A stretch of 64,000 nt of DNA from Plantago major (taxonomy: Eukaryota > Streptophyta > Magnoliopsida > Lamiales > Plantaginaceae). Location of the stretch: assembly GCA_026545765.1 (NCBI GenBank), contig CM048840.1:52390580-52454579 (forward strand), in the 5' to 3' direction. The position numbers were made by a program, and so were the translations under genes. Position 1 is the first letter of the stretch. Each line of letters opens with the position of its first letter. The notes beneath the pieces are model-generated. The model saw only the letters and a list, made by a program, of their open reading frames with translations, did not search any database and was not told where the DNA came from. Shown in pieces: positions 10,724 to 23,600 of the stretch.

Positions 10724-13596
10724 AATAGCAAGATTATATATAATGAAATTTAATTTAATTAAATTTTAACTGGGTATAATCGTACATCCATATTTTATTA
10801 TTAAAATGTGATTAAATGTAACATAATTTCTAATATCGTATTAATTCCATGTTGCAATCATCTAAAAAATAGACATTACTTTTCAACTCAATAAAGTAAT
10901 TCTCAACACCTTGCCATTTTCATAGGTTGCTTTCAACTCAAATAGACACTCGTGTTATTTCCATCTAAAAAATAAAACTCACCGACCAATTCTCATTACT
11001 TTTACCATTCTACTAGTACTAACCCGTGGCGATGTCACGGTATAATTTAATTTTAATAATAATTAAAAATATCAAGATAAAATAAATTAATCAAGACTAT
11101 AAGATAATCAAAATTTCTTGCAAACAACGTTAGCCGTGGTGTATGTGTGTAGTCATTCGTCCAATACTATATCACTATGTCTTTGTTTATGGTAACTATG
11201 GAAAATATAAAATACGACTCATCATGACGTATATGATTTGAAAGGGTAGGACTCAACCCGAACACGTTCAGGACCCGACGGTTGACAACATATAGTATTA
11301 TATTATATTGAGTCCTCTACACGTACCTAACACGTTAATTAATAACTTATACTCCAATCTGAACCAAAATAAAATACAAAAGTGTTAGTTAACATGGTTG
11401 GTTCCCAACAACTCCTGGAGTGGTATATGCTCCTCCCACCACAAAAAAAAAAAAAAAAGTATTCTACAAACATAATTTCAATTATTGTGGTGGTTTTTTA
11501 GGGAACCACCCCCAACATATCCCCCTCCCCCGGACTTTTTACTAACTTAACCATAAAATGTTGCAGTTCGGGTATTGTCACAAAGGTTTGAAAAGGGTTC
11601 GAGTATATGCCCGATCCAGACATGAACATCATTATTTCAAAGGGGTTTGAATTCAGGTTGGATAGAACCCGACCCGTTTAAAAGTAAAATGACGGAATAC
11701 CAGTGTAGAGTGTTTCTGACTCTTGTTAATTGTCATAACTTAAACATGTATAGAAAAATGTATGCGCTGGAATATATAATAGGTGCAAAATATGGTGTTA
11801 AATTTAATATCATATTGTCTACCTAACTAAGATTTGATGGTAAGCTCACTACAACAAACGTGAGATTTAATGACCATCAAAAGTGTTATTAATTGTTATT
11901 TTGGGTGACATATTAAACTTCAATGACATTTTCTATGAAGTGTCACTTCAAGAGGGGTGGCTAATTCTATAATGTCACTAATCTATTGTACAATGACATC
12001 TTATTCAATGCCACATTAGCTATTTCAACCAAGACTTTCAAGTGTTACTGTAATAGTTATTAGTTACCATTGAGATCTTATTCAATGCCACATTAGCTAT
12101 TTCAACCAAGACTTTCAAGTGTTACTGTAATAGTTATTAGTTACCATTGAGAGTGTAAATGCAGATCGTATTCATTTCATTTATAAATGTCACTGCATCT
12201 CAATATCATTGCACTTGAAAGTGTTACTTCCCATCAATAGGTGGCACTTTAAAGAGTCATATTTTGAACATTTACCAAGCATTTGAATTTTTATGGTAGA
12301 ATTGTATTGGTGACATTTCACTGTGATACACTATTTTCAAAATGCAAAGTGCAAATCCCTTAAATTAAAGTTCGCCCATAGAATACAAATTAACACAACT
12401 ATAAACGTTCGCTCATGTTAAACTATATAATAATGTATGAGTTTAATTCTTGTAAGCTTGGATTAGCTTAGTATTGTACTAAGAGTATATAATCCACTTC
12501 ATCAACATCTATCTATTATATCGAAATGTTTTAATTTTGTAGGAGATGTACACTCAAACTTATTCTCATGATAACTATGACTTGAATAAGTATATTATTT
12601 AGTATTTTTCTACTTCTTTTATTCTTGGACCATCTTCCTCATTTGGAGAAACACCAATTGAAACGTAAAAAAATAAATCAAAAAAAAAAAAGACAAATTG
12701 AATTTTCTTTATTAATACAAACAGATAATAAATGTCAGATAATCAATATCGGGCATGAAGATGGAGATAAAATGAGCAAATGATTTGTATATAGGTAGGT
12801 TTAATATTGTAAATGGATAATTGTTGTTATGATTATTAGTATTCAAAATTTACATTTTAGGTTGTAAACATTTGATTCTAAAAAACATTTTAGTAGACTT
12901 GTGCCAATCAAACTTTATAAATTCGTTTGGCCAGTGGTTCAATCGGAGTTCCTAGCTAATTGTACGGTTGATTAATCAAGTAAGAATTTTTAATTTTCCT
13001 TGTTTTTTAATATATAAAAAATCATTATGGAATAATGTAGTAGTACATAGTGTTGTCATATTTTCTTTTTAATAGTGAGGGATCTCTATAAAGATTTGAA
13101 TTATAATTAAAGCTCATATACATCATCAACTTACTCACTTGTATTATACTACTACTAATTCGCAAGGTACTTTAGCCACATTTCGTCAATGATAACAATT
13201 ACTTGGCTAATCTACGTGATGGTGAAGAACGAACACGTGCTCAAGGTTACTCTTACTTATCCCACTCGTGCAGTGTAAACTTTGACTTCGCATTTTTCCG
13301 CATCAACATCTCTGCCATTTAAGAATCACAAATAAAGGGTATTCCTCCCGCATATCCAAGTCAAATATGTCCCGAATAATATTGTGCAACTACTCCAACC
13401 TCATCTGATGGAGCTTATTTTCAAAAATAGAAGTATCAAATTTATCTTGATCCCATATCAAATAAAAAAAAAATAACAACTCGAGAAGAATATGCATAGA
13501 GTTGTATTTAAGTGCACCATTATAGTAGATAGTATCGTTGTTAGCCGACTTTATGAAAACATGCGAGTGATAAAGTTGAAAAGATTTAGATGAATT
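10724..13596. other. AT-rich intergenic DNA, no gene seen
   Basis: No credible coding frame was found. It contains a short hairpin-like CCGTGGCGATGTCACGG (about 11025-11041), an A16 run near 11445, a MITE-like end CACTACAACAAA at about 11849 without a recognisable opposite end, and the 77-bp tandem duplication listed separately. A motif near 11409-11440 (TGGAGTGGTATATGCTCC) recurs as a close variant near 13818-13842. Confidence 0.6.
11998..12151. repeat. Perfect-looking 77-bp tandem duplication
   Basis: The unit starting ATCTTATTCAATGCCACA occurs at 11998-12074 and again at 12075-12151, ending TTACCATTGAG, with no differences seen. It lies inside DNA that starts with the MITE-like end CACTACAACAAA near 11849. 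The lack of divergence implies a recent duplication or an assembly artefact. Confidence 0.9.
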
Positions 13597-13790
13597 TGTC
13601 TTAGCACGGCGAATTTAAATATATGTTTAAAATATTTTTCGGATTTTTCTATATAAATTTATATGAGATTTAATAAAAATATATATGCAGCCAATATACA
13701 AAAAATAAACAGTGAAAAATATACTGGCTGAAAATGAAACTAACTCCACAAAATTCTTCGCCATTTTCATTTAATAATAAATAGAAATGG
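13597..13790 (-). repeat. Dispersed partial copy of the ~210-bp repeat family
   Basis: It shares the core of the 31597-33255 array in reverse orientation (AATTTAAATATATGTTTAAAATATTTTTCG, here split by divergence, then TTTATATGAGATTTAATAAAA and an AACTAACTCCACAAAATTC end). Several positions differ from the array, so it is an older copy. Confidence 0.6.
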
Positions 13791-13872
13791 GAGGACAAAA
13801 TAAATTAATCGAGGCAACCCCTGGGGTGGTATGTGCTCCCCACATAACGATCTTGGTGTGGATAATACAAAT

Positions 13873-14969
13873 CTACACTACAAGAATTTCAACAGAACGG
13901 ACGGAAAGGCGACGGATTTTATCCGTCATCAGAAGCGACGGATCGCCAAACGGGCGACGGATAGAATCCGTCGCCTGCTTCATGACAGATAAACTTATCT
14001 GTCAGCTCAGAAGCGGATAAGTTTATCCATCGCTACAGAGCGTTGACCAAGATTTTTAAAAAAAAAAAAAAATTTAGCGACGGATAGATCTAGATCTATC
14101 CGTCGCTAAAAGCCTAAAAAAAAACCATATATCTCCTCCACCACCTCCTTTCCTCCACCACTTCTCCTCCATTTCTCCTCTCCTCCTCCTCCCACCACCA
14201 CCTTTCTCCTTCCACCACCTTTCTCCTCCACCACCACCATCCACCACCATCCTCCTCCACCACCACCATCTCCACCACCACCACCACCACCTCTCTCCTC
14301 CCACCACCATCTCCACCACCACCACCACCACCACCACCTCTCTTCTCCCACCACCACCATCTCCACCACCACCACCTCTCTCCTCCCACCACCACCGCAC
14401 CACCACCATCTCCTCCACCACCACCACCACCCTGCCACCACCACCACCTTTCCTCCTCCCACCACCACCGCACCACCACCACCCTGCCACCACCACTGCC
14501 ACCACCGCACCACCACTGCCACCACCGCACCACCTTTCTCCTCCCACCACCACCGCACTGCATTTAATACAAATTGATATTTAATATAAAAATTAATACA
14601 AATTAATCCGTATCTGAATACAAATCAATATCTCAGATATCTGAATATAAATTGATATTTAATTAATCCGATACTGAATATAAAATTGAATACGATTTTA
14701 TTTTTTAAAAAATAGAAATGGGACGACGGATAGATCTATCCGTCAAGATGAAGCGACGGATAGAATCTATCCGTCACCCCATTATCAATTAAAAAAAAAA
14801 TAAAAAAATGGTCAATCCGTCAACTGTCATGAATTGACGACGGATTGTTATCCGTCATTAGCCTCGAGGCGACGGATTTTCTATTCGTCGCCGATCCGTC
14901 GCCGTAGGCGACGGATAGATAACTTTAGCGACGGATCTATCCGTCGCCTGAGCGATTTTTGTAGTGCTA
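13873..14969. mobile_element. Non-autonomous CACTA (EnSpm-like) element with 3-bp TSD
   Basis: The element proper is 13876-14966 (1091 bp). It starts CACTACAAGAATTTC, ends GATTTTTGTAGTG (inverted) and is flanked by CTA on both sides (13873-13875, 14967-14969), the 3-bp duplication typical of CACTA transposons. Sub-terminal GCGACGGAT/ATCCGTCGC units are repeated many times in both orientations, as expected for transposase-binding sub-terminal repeats. There is no transposase frame. The centre holds the CCA-rich tract listed separately. Confidence 0.85.
14135..14557. repeat. CCA/CTCC-rich low-complexity tract inside the CACTA element
   Basis: About 420 bp is composed almost only of CCACCA, CTCC and TTTCTCC words. 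The three long open frames on the minus strand (Gly/Val/Trp-rich) are by-products of GGTGG repeats and are not genes. Confidence 0.9.
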
Positions 14970-15380
14970 CCAAACCAACATCATCATAAGAAAATCCAAC
15001 TGATAATTAATTTATATGCTAAAACTTTAGTCTCTCGTTTAACCGGCTGGCAAAACTTAATTCTCCATCAAATACCTGAATTTCTTTGAAAAGTGAAACA
15101 AAAGGGCAAAGCTAAAATTTGTCAGTTTAAGATATTTAATCACAAAGAACAATCACTTTCAATTACTACATGTTGTCACTCAAAATCTTGAACAAATTTA
15201 GTTTTAAATTTGGCTGGCCAACCTTCCGCATTTTCTACAACCTAGACATAAAATTATGTCACCAAGCAATAACATTGCCCTCATGATCCCTAGCAACAAC
15301 ACTAATACGTTCCCCTATTCGCCTATGCTCAACCGTATCAAAATTTTACGTAGAATGACTGGAATTTGAATTAATCTGGT
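14970..15380. other. Intergenic DNA, no feature seen
   Basis: AT-rich sequence without a credible frame, terminal repeats or RNA signals. Confidence 0.5.
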
Positions 15381-15835
15381 AGGATTTAGCCCATCAGCTT
15401 TATATTATCTTATTTAATAAATTTATATTTTTATTTTAGTGAATAAAATAATTTATTTAATAAATAATAATAATCTAGATTGGTGTCTATAGATTCGTCT
15501 TGTCACGGTGAATTCAAATATATGTTCAAAGTATTTTTCGGAGTTTTGTAGATAAAAATTTATATGACATTCAATAAAAACTATATACGCATCCAACATA
15601 TCAGAAATAAATTATATTCAAGACTGGTGTCTATGAATCATCATGTCACGACGAATTCAAATATATGTTCAAAATATTTTTTGAATTTTTTTAGATAAAG
15701 TTATATGAGATTGAATAAAAACTATATATATGTAGTAAACATTCAAAAAATAACAATGAAATATATATTGGCTAAAATACAACTAATTCCATTAAATTTC
15801 ACGTAGGACTGAATTAATCTGGTGAGATTTAGACC
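15381..15835 (-). repeat. Two adjacent partial units of the ~210-bp repeat family
   Basis: The units share TGGTGTCTATAGATTCGTC / TGGTGTCTATGAATCATC (about 15482 and 15624), then GAATTCAAATATATGTTCAAA and ACTATATA, which is the reverse complement of the array at 31597-33255. An AT-rich spacer (15400-15475) matches the spacer of that array (32220-32310). Confidence 0.7.
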
Positions 15836-17626
15836 CTTAAACTTTTATATATATATGGATGGATTGTTCCTACCTCCTAGCTTTGCTACAACCGTCCACC
15901 CGAGGTTTATTTTGAGCATAATCAATGTCCCTTCCAAGACTTTCTCTCAGCGAATAGATGATATTATTCAATGTTACGTTTCTACACCTCAATTTATATT
16001 CAAATATGTCTATAGTTTTGTTTCCCAGGGAGTTTCAAGATAATGCCAAACACTCAGAGAACAACTCAAAAGCAGACTCCAAACTGCAAACCGTTTCAGA
16101 CCATACATTTACCGCAAACATGTACCAAGCCAAAAGAACGCAATGGCAATAGCCAATAGGACCTCAGAAATAAGCATAATCATGCTGCTTGGCAGTTCCG
16201 ACCCCCACTGACCGAACATGTTTCAGCCACATTCCACAACTGTGTAAATACCCAAGACTAGAACTCCACACTTTGTTAACCAAACTCAAAGTCGATATGG
16301 ATACTCAGGCCTTTACTCTCAGACATCGGTTGGTAAATGCTTGAATCATTAAAAACATTACTCCCTCCATACCGGTTTCATCTTCCTGCGGACCCGAGCA
16401 CAAGATTTAAGATAAAAGTGAAATAAGTAGGAAAGATGGTGATAAAGTAGGAAATAGAGTGTATAAAGTAGGAGAGATAGTGTATAAAATAAGAGATAGA
16501 TTTTCTATTTAAGGGATGAGAAGATGAAGTTGAGACGGTCCAAAACGGAATGCGGGAAGAGAAACTGGGACGGAGGGAGTATATTGATAATAGTGTATGA
16601 TGGTGATGATCTTTGCTGTATTGTCATATTGAAAACTAATGTTTGCAATGGTCCGAGTCTCAAGCATTGAATCGTACCTTCTACCAAATATTCACATCCA
16701 TGTCGAACAACAGATCACTATAGGATTAGAAAATAACATTAGATAAAGTCTGAAGTGAAGAATGCAATTTGGTTCTACGGTATAATTTGATATTCAATGA
16801 ACATCCATTGATGAAGAAATTATGATAACAATAACATTAACACCAAATGGTTTCATCATGTTATGGCAATAATAGCATAGACAAGAAACACAAAATTTGT
16901 TTGCAGGCCTTTCCACGAAACTAAGCTAATTGGTTGCTGAAAAGCAACCCGTTTTCTCTAATATCATAGATTCATTCTTTTTCTCAAACAAAATTGTTTT
17001 AATCTCTACATGCCATACACGGACAAACTATACAAGTAGAAACCGAAGCATTTGCTGATTTAGGCTTCTACATGAATGTCTACATGGATATAAATGCAAG
17101 CCATACAAGTATAAGCACAACTTTCAGCAGATTTTCTACTGAGGTACCCACAGAACTTGGTTAATATGGCCAATCACTACATTCAGGATATTAACAACGT
17201 CTATAGACTCTGAAATCCTAATCTATAAGGTACAACGAACTGAATAAATGATCTTGGAGGAAAAGTAAAGATGCCTTACATGTTTCTATGGGCAGAAAAA
17301 TATATACAAAGGTCCACCCTGGACAAAACTGGCTGAATCCCAGATTCTCCTGAAACATTATGCATCAGATAGGAGATTAACAAGATGGTTTTTAAAGACA
17401 AATTATAGACTACAACATACTCCTAAAACCACCTTACCTAATAATTGCTGGACAGTCCGAGCACAGCTTCAGCGTGTAATTCTAGTCTATGTCGTCAAAA
17501 GCAATCACTAGAGAACACGCTTCTAATCCCATTAGAGAACTATGCTGTGGTCTCAGACTGCCCATTTCAGGAATCATTTCACCAACCCTGATCTGAGATA
17601 TTCGAGTCAAAAGTTTCAAAATTCAT
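15836..17626. other. Intergenic DNA downstream of the formin gene
   Basis: Apart from the Stowaway MITE at 16361-16579 no gene is seen. The part next to 17627 should contain the formin 3' untranslated region. No convincing separate polyadenylation signal could be fixed, although AATAAA overlaps the stop codon region on the minus strand (17624-17630). Confidence 0.5.
16359..16581. mobile_element. Stowaway-type MITE
   Basis: Inverted ends CTCCCTCCATACCGG and TGGGACGGAGGGAG are flanked by TA on each side (16359-16360, 16580-16581). This is the signature of Tc1/mariner-derived Stowaway elements. The length is about 219 bp and it is non-coding. Confidence 0.85.
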
Positions 17627-20600
17627 TTATTTTACACTTCGGACTGGAGATTGCAGCACGTTCCCAGCATCTGAAGCATTTATCTTCAGCCTCTCTGCTG
17701 AAGCTTCCTTCTCTGCCTTCTTTTTGTCCAATTCCAGCTGCTTGCAGTTTTCCTCATGGGCTTTCTTGAACATCCTCACAAAATTTAGCAGAGTTGAAAT
17801 CACTGCACATGATTTTAACCATCATGTCACCTCCAAGCATCAAAACTCGGAAACTTTTGAATAAATAACACGGGGGTGGGGGGAGGAGAGAAAAGAGTGA
17901 CAGTGAATGAATTTACAATAAACATATCATTGAAGTAAAATAGACATGACTTTCTGCACGTAAATATAACAGGATTATAGGAAAGTTGATTCTAGCATCA
18001 CATTACACGTGCTAGTAAGCAGAAGTGACAGATGCTGCATCTACTACTTTACACCCCAACCCAACAACAAAACCAATTATCACTATAAGCATAATGAAGT
18101 TCCACCAACCTTGCTCAAACGGGCAACGAGCAGGATCTTCCCCAAAATAAAGGATCAAGGCATCCGCGTTTCGACCCTGCATAACCAGAATTAGTTGGAA
18201 GCCAATTAATGAGAAAAGAAATCAAACTCAGCTAGCTGTTTCAGAAAGCAAGAAATACATACTACTCCGGAGTAAAGTGAAGCCAAAGATCTCACTTCAC
18301 TTTCAGAGAAACGCAGGAATTCTTTCAGAGCCTGATACATAGGAAACACTGGTTATAGTATACACAAGGAATTGACATATGACAAGTGAGGAAGAGTTAT
18401 GAAGTCTGTTAACGGTTCTATTTGTTATCCATAAATCACCTTGCGGAACTGGTCAGACACAGGGCCATCATTTTCGGACATGGACAACTCCTGCACTATT
18501 TTCTCGAGTCCTTTGTTAATAGCTTGCATTTCCTCGGCTAAGTACTTCAATTGTATCTGACAAAATTGTCTTATTTCAGTCAACAAATGCCAGCTAAATG
18601 AATTATAAGATCCAAAAAACTGTGTGTGTACCTTTGATGCACGTTCCAAGCTGGAAAGATCTTCCCAAAAATCAAGAAGCTCAGGCAGTTTATCAGCAAG
18701 AACCTTTGTTATAAGAATAATAAGAAAGTTAAGACTTTATTTAGAGGCCTCAAAACTAGTTCATCAAATAGATGAAAATCCACATAGGAATAATAACAAC
18801 AAAAGGGGGCGAGGGATGTTTAAATGTTAAACACACAGCGAAGTGACATGTATTAATCACCATTGATTTGAAACCCATGTTATTAGAACCTAGAGCCTAA
18901 AAAATGTCGGAGAAATCAATACAGATTACAGAATGTTGGTGGACGTTTTGAGTTATCTGTGTTGCGCATCCACAAGACAAGTTATACTATGTGATAATAT
19001 TTTAAACAAAGCATATTCCATGAGCTGAAATTTATACACCATAGAATACACATCTAGGAAAAGTGTGTACTATATATCTTAAATTGAGCAGACAAGTACA
19101 TATAAGCCTGAGTAAGAAGTAAATGATGCACAGCTCTTTCCAATATGTAATATTCGCTTTCAGAGATCATTAATAGTTGGTTGCTAAGAGAGGCGGACGT
19201 ACTTTCACTTAATATAGATCTTTGCTGCACTTTCATACATTAACCAACCGCCAATCACAATTGTACTGACTGGGTAGAAGACTAATGTTTTCACTATGAC
19301 ATACATCAACATAATTCATGCTATCTTTTACCTTCAGTAGAAACTAGATGCAAGAAATGTGAATCCCTTACCTTGCAGAGATAATGCATAAGTGTCATCT
19401 TGTTGTTCATTGCGCGTGTTTCAGTGAGTTTCAGGAGGCTATCCAACCTAAATCCAATAGCAGAGCCTGACAAAACAGAACAAGGGGAGTCTCAGACTTG
19501 ACATTTTACTTTAGAAGACTATATGTACATAAACACACACACACACACACACACACTCTCTATTGGTCCCCCTTTCAAATCACAAATATTGTACTGTAAA
19601 AAAGAATTACAATTAGGAATATACTATTTTGACAAACCAATTTAAATCACAATACTTTATTCATTCTCGCACAGGTATCGACAAAAGTGTTTTAAACATT
19701 TGACCCTACAAGTGAAGGATTTGCAAGTTGCCCCATCAGGACTTGCACTACTAAGAAAAGCTAAGATCAGCACAGCCTACTGAAAGTTCCTGGTTTTCCG
19801 TGTAGGGTCGGAGGAATGGACCCCTATTACATTGTCAGTCAAATAGGATCAGCACAGCCTACTAGACAAGTAAATTTTTATGTTCTTTTATAATGAAGTG
19901 ACTATTAAGAGTAAATACGTGTAGTTTATTATGGTTTGGAAGAAGTATGGCTTTAAAAAAACGAGTAAAAGATGAGTAAAATTTGTTTGGGAAGGTATTG
20001 TTTAAATAAAGAAATGACAAAATGTGATAAAGCCGGAAATATGTAGTTGTGGCAGGGGTAATGAGATGTTCAAATCAGACGCCGAACACGGGCACGTGTA
20101 AAGTTTAAGCAGGGACAGGGGTGGGGAGTGGGGGAAGTGGTGTTATCATGGGTTCTTAACTTGTTGTTAATGTCCAGTCTGGTCCTACAAGAGCTTCTTA
20201 TACCCAACCATATACTCCCTTCATCCCAATCTGAGCTTCCCACTTTCCATGTTTGTCCCAATCCCAACTTCCCATACCTTAAACTCTCCTACTTTATTCA
20301 CTCGCACTCATAATTGTGTTCATTGCATGGATTTTCTAAATTATTCTAATCATTTATATAGTTTACTCTTATAACACGTGCCGAACTCAATGAGAAGTTG
20401 AGTCTGAGATGGAGGGAGAATTAATTACTAGCTTGAATAGCTTTCACTTTCAGTTAAAAATTTAGTTTTCCAACAAATAACGTCAGGTAAACAAGCTGTT
20501 ACATGTTAAAATATGAATATTGCTTTGTACGCGGTAATGTTAAGTGAAAAATAACGTAATATTGCAAAGAAAGACTGGGAAAGTAACCGAGATGAACAAT

Positions 20601-23600
20601 TAACTGACCTCTGGCAGTTCCTTGGTTCAAAGCATTACCAAGGGAAAGGATTGTTTGCATTATTCTTTTCAGTTTAGCAGAACCCCGGATCTGACAAATG
20701 TGATAAGAAAGATGAATCACAAATTGATCTTTACCATCTAGACCGGATGTCAAAAAATTAATGAAAGGGTGAAACAATTTGCCTGATCAGCTGCAGAATT
20801 AACAACATTCAGACTATTCCTGAGGTCAGAAACCTAAAAGAAGCAGAAAGAAGAACAACTTGTACGTCAGATCCCATTAAAACACCCCAACATTTGCTAT
20901 TTGCTCCTTGACATTTGAAACTATATGATAAGCCCTCCTACAGTTGCTTAATTGTGTGATTGCTGGTGTTAGAAACTTCTGCCAATTGTGTCACAAACAT
21001 TTAAAGCCTCACATTATTTGATGAAATGAAAGGATATTCCTAGAAGGAACATTTCAGAATTAGCAAAAGAGAAGGAGGCAAATCGCATACTTTTAACGTT
21101 AGGAGGGCATATTGCACAAACAGCAAAAATTTGGGGGTTGGCGAATTTTCCTTCAGAGATTTTGGAAACACAAAATTAATACAAATGAAATTTGACCTGA
21201 GAGGAAAACTGGATCTTAAATGAGAATACTCTCAGCTTGGATTCTACCCGTGGAACTTGCATTAACTCCAGAAAGAACTGAGATGCAAAGGTTGAAATCA
21301 GTAGCATCTTTGATTCTTTTTATTATAAATAAAACCAAACAAAATAGGTGCAGCAAAAACACATGTTACAGACCTGTTCACATTTTCCTAGTTTCTCCTT
21401 CTCCCCCTTGTATCCCTGGGAAAATAAACAGCGACTATGTCAGAAGATGGAAGCATGGAAAGATTGTTCTTTTCTACAAAAATCTACATACAGGTCTGAT
21501 ACATATGAGATAAAAATAGCAATAGTGAACCTTGAGCAACTCCATTTCCTCTTTTGTTGGACAAAATTTGATGACATTCTCAACTTGATCAATATCCATT
21601 GCAGTATCTTCCAAAGCAAGTACTGAAGTCTGTCAAATTTCAAGAAGATCCACTGAAGGATCAAAACTGACTCCCCATTATATGGCATACATTATCGAAT
21701 CAAGAAAGTGTTCATATGGTCATGTTGTATTATATGGTATACAAAGCATGACGGCAGGTACAAACAATATTTTATGCATTAGATTTTTCTTATTTTTCAT
21801 GATTATAAGCAGTCAACTCGACAGAGGATTTTGTGAACAAAAAAACGTAACATATACCAAAACCGAAATATCACATCAATAGTTCTCCTAATTGAAGAGT
21901 TATACCTGCATTCAGGGGAAATAAACTCTTGACATAAGGAGTATTCGGAGAATTAACCAGATTTATAACAACAAAAATGTACTTTATTTGAATTAGCAAT
22001 GTGTATTAAAAAAGAAGAAGAACTCCACCACAAAGTTACATAGGATTGTGAAAGGGCAACATTGTGCTAACTGAGAGTTAAAAATGGAGGAAGTCCTAAT
22101 ATGGCACCTTAAATCTTTGTAGTGGAGTTCATATTACAATAATTACTACAACTGGTCTTTTTTCTTTCTTTTTATTACCTCAGGGGCATAACTCATGAGA
22201 CAGATAATTTTAGCTATTTAAAAAGAAGAAAAGTTATCTCATAACATAACGCTTATGCTTATTGGACAGTGCATAAGAAAGATACAAAGAACTACTTCAT
22301 GCTGACAACGAAGTGCATTAAGTTGGTAAGACGCTTCCCCTCCAACCAATAGGTCGGGGGTTCGAGTCACTGTGGGGGTAAATGGGGAACCATTATTGAT
22401 CATCCAGTGGCATCTGCATTAAAAAAAATTCATGCAATTATTATTATAACAACACTTATAACTTACCAGTAATTCGTGCAAAGGTGTCTTTACTTTTGAA
22501 AGCATGATCTCGCAATTGTAGGCTCGCCTGTGATCTATCTACAAAAGGCAGTAAAGATACGGTTTAACATTCATCACTGGTGGCCAAAACATTTCCGTAT
22601 CTTCGACAACCCAACAGTAGTAGAAACCAAGAATAGTAAACACAATAGCATCACAATAGGCATAAATTAGGGCATAAAGACGGGGTTTCTCAGAATGTCA
22701 CTTTTACCAATATTTAATTGATAACAAACAGACCCAGACAGGTAGGTGGAACGGGTGCTATGCACCACACATATTATGAACAATACTAGCTTACGTTCTT
22801 GCAAATACAAGTTCAAATGACACATGACCTATAACTATGCTGGACCAAGGTTATATAACAGTGAACAATGGGAAGAAAAAGGGAGAACTCAAATTCATGA
22901 CGGAGAGAAAGGATTAAGCAAAAATGAATCAAACAAATCTCAAATAGTTCAAACTAAAATAAGTCACATCCCTTTTTATAAACACCTTCATGAGTTTGAC
23001 AGATATCACAAGATTCAAGAATCACTTTGCTCAAGTGACACTGGATATTCCACCATATGCCACAAACACCATTTTCAGGTAATACGCAGACTTGTAACTT
23101 CAAATGTATGCCATGATTTCTATACAGCGAGTAATAAGAAGTATTTATTGTGCAAAACTGTATTAACATCCAGGCATCTTTTACTTCTCAATGGAAGAAA
23201 TTGCAGAGGGGGCCGAAATTGTCATGTGAAGAAGCTTGATATGCTAATTAGGATCAGATTCAATTATCTCATTTGTGGGAGAAGAAATTGCGGAGGTGGC
23301 AAAAATCGGTACACCAAGAAGTTTGATAAATCTGACAGGATCAGAGTATTTGAATTTTGACTAGGATCAATTCATCAAGAGCAGGTCTAAGACAGAACAC
23401 ACACACCCAGAGAGATGGGAGCCCCTTTGTTCTTTATTTTCCCATGGAATGAGTTGAACTAAATAAAGATTAACTGACCTATGAGGGAAATTGAGGAACA
23501 CAAGTAGCAAAACAGTTGTTCCACCAAGATAGGATGAAGATGAAAAACTTTATCATGAAAAAAGAGGATAAGGTATATGGAACATATATTCAGGAATATT

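Noticed and set aside
11020..11045. Helitron terminus (CCGTGGCGATGTCACGG hairpin)
   Set aside because: The hairpin alone, without a 5' TC end, a 3' CTRR end or an A/T insertion site, is too weak.
11849..12340. A full MITE beginning CACTACAACAAA
   Set aside because: I could not find a matching inverted end or flanking duplication, so boundaries are not supported.
14074..14563. Three overlapping minus-strand frames of about 150 codons, Gly/Val/Trp-rich
   Set aside because: They are all three frames of the same CCA/CTCC simple-sequence tract inside a CACTA element; composition explains the lack of stops.
22319..22385. A tRNA gene
   Set aside because: Only A- and B-box words are present; no acceptor or anticodon stem can be formed, so a SINE is the better reading.
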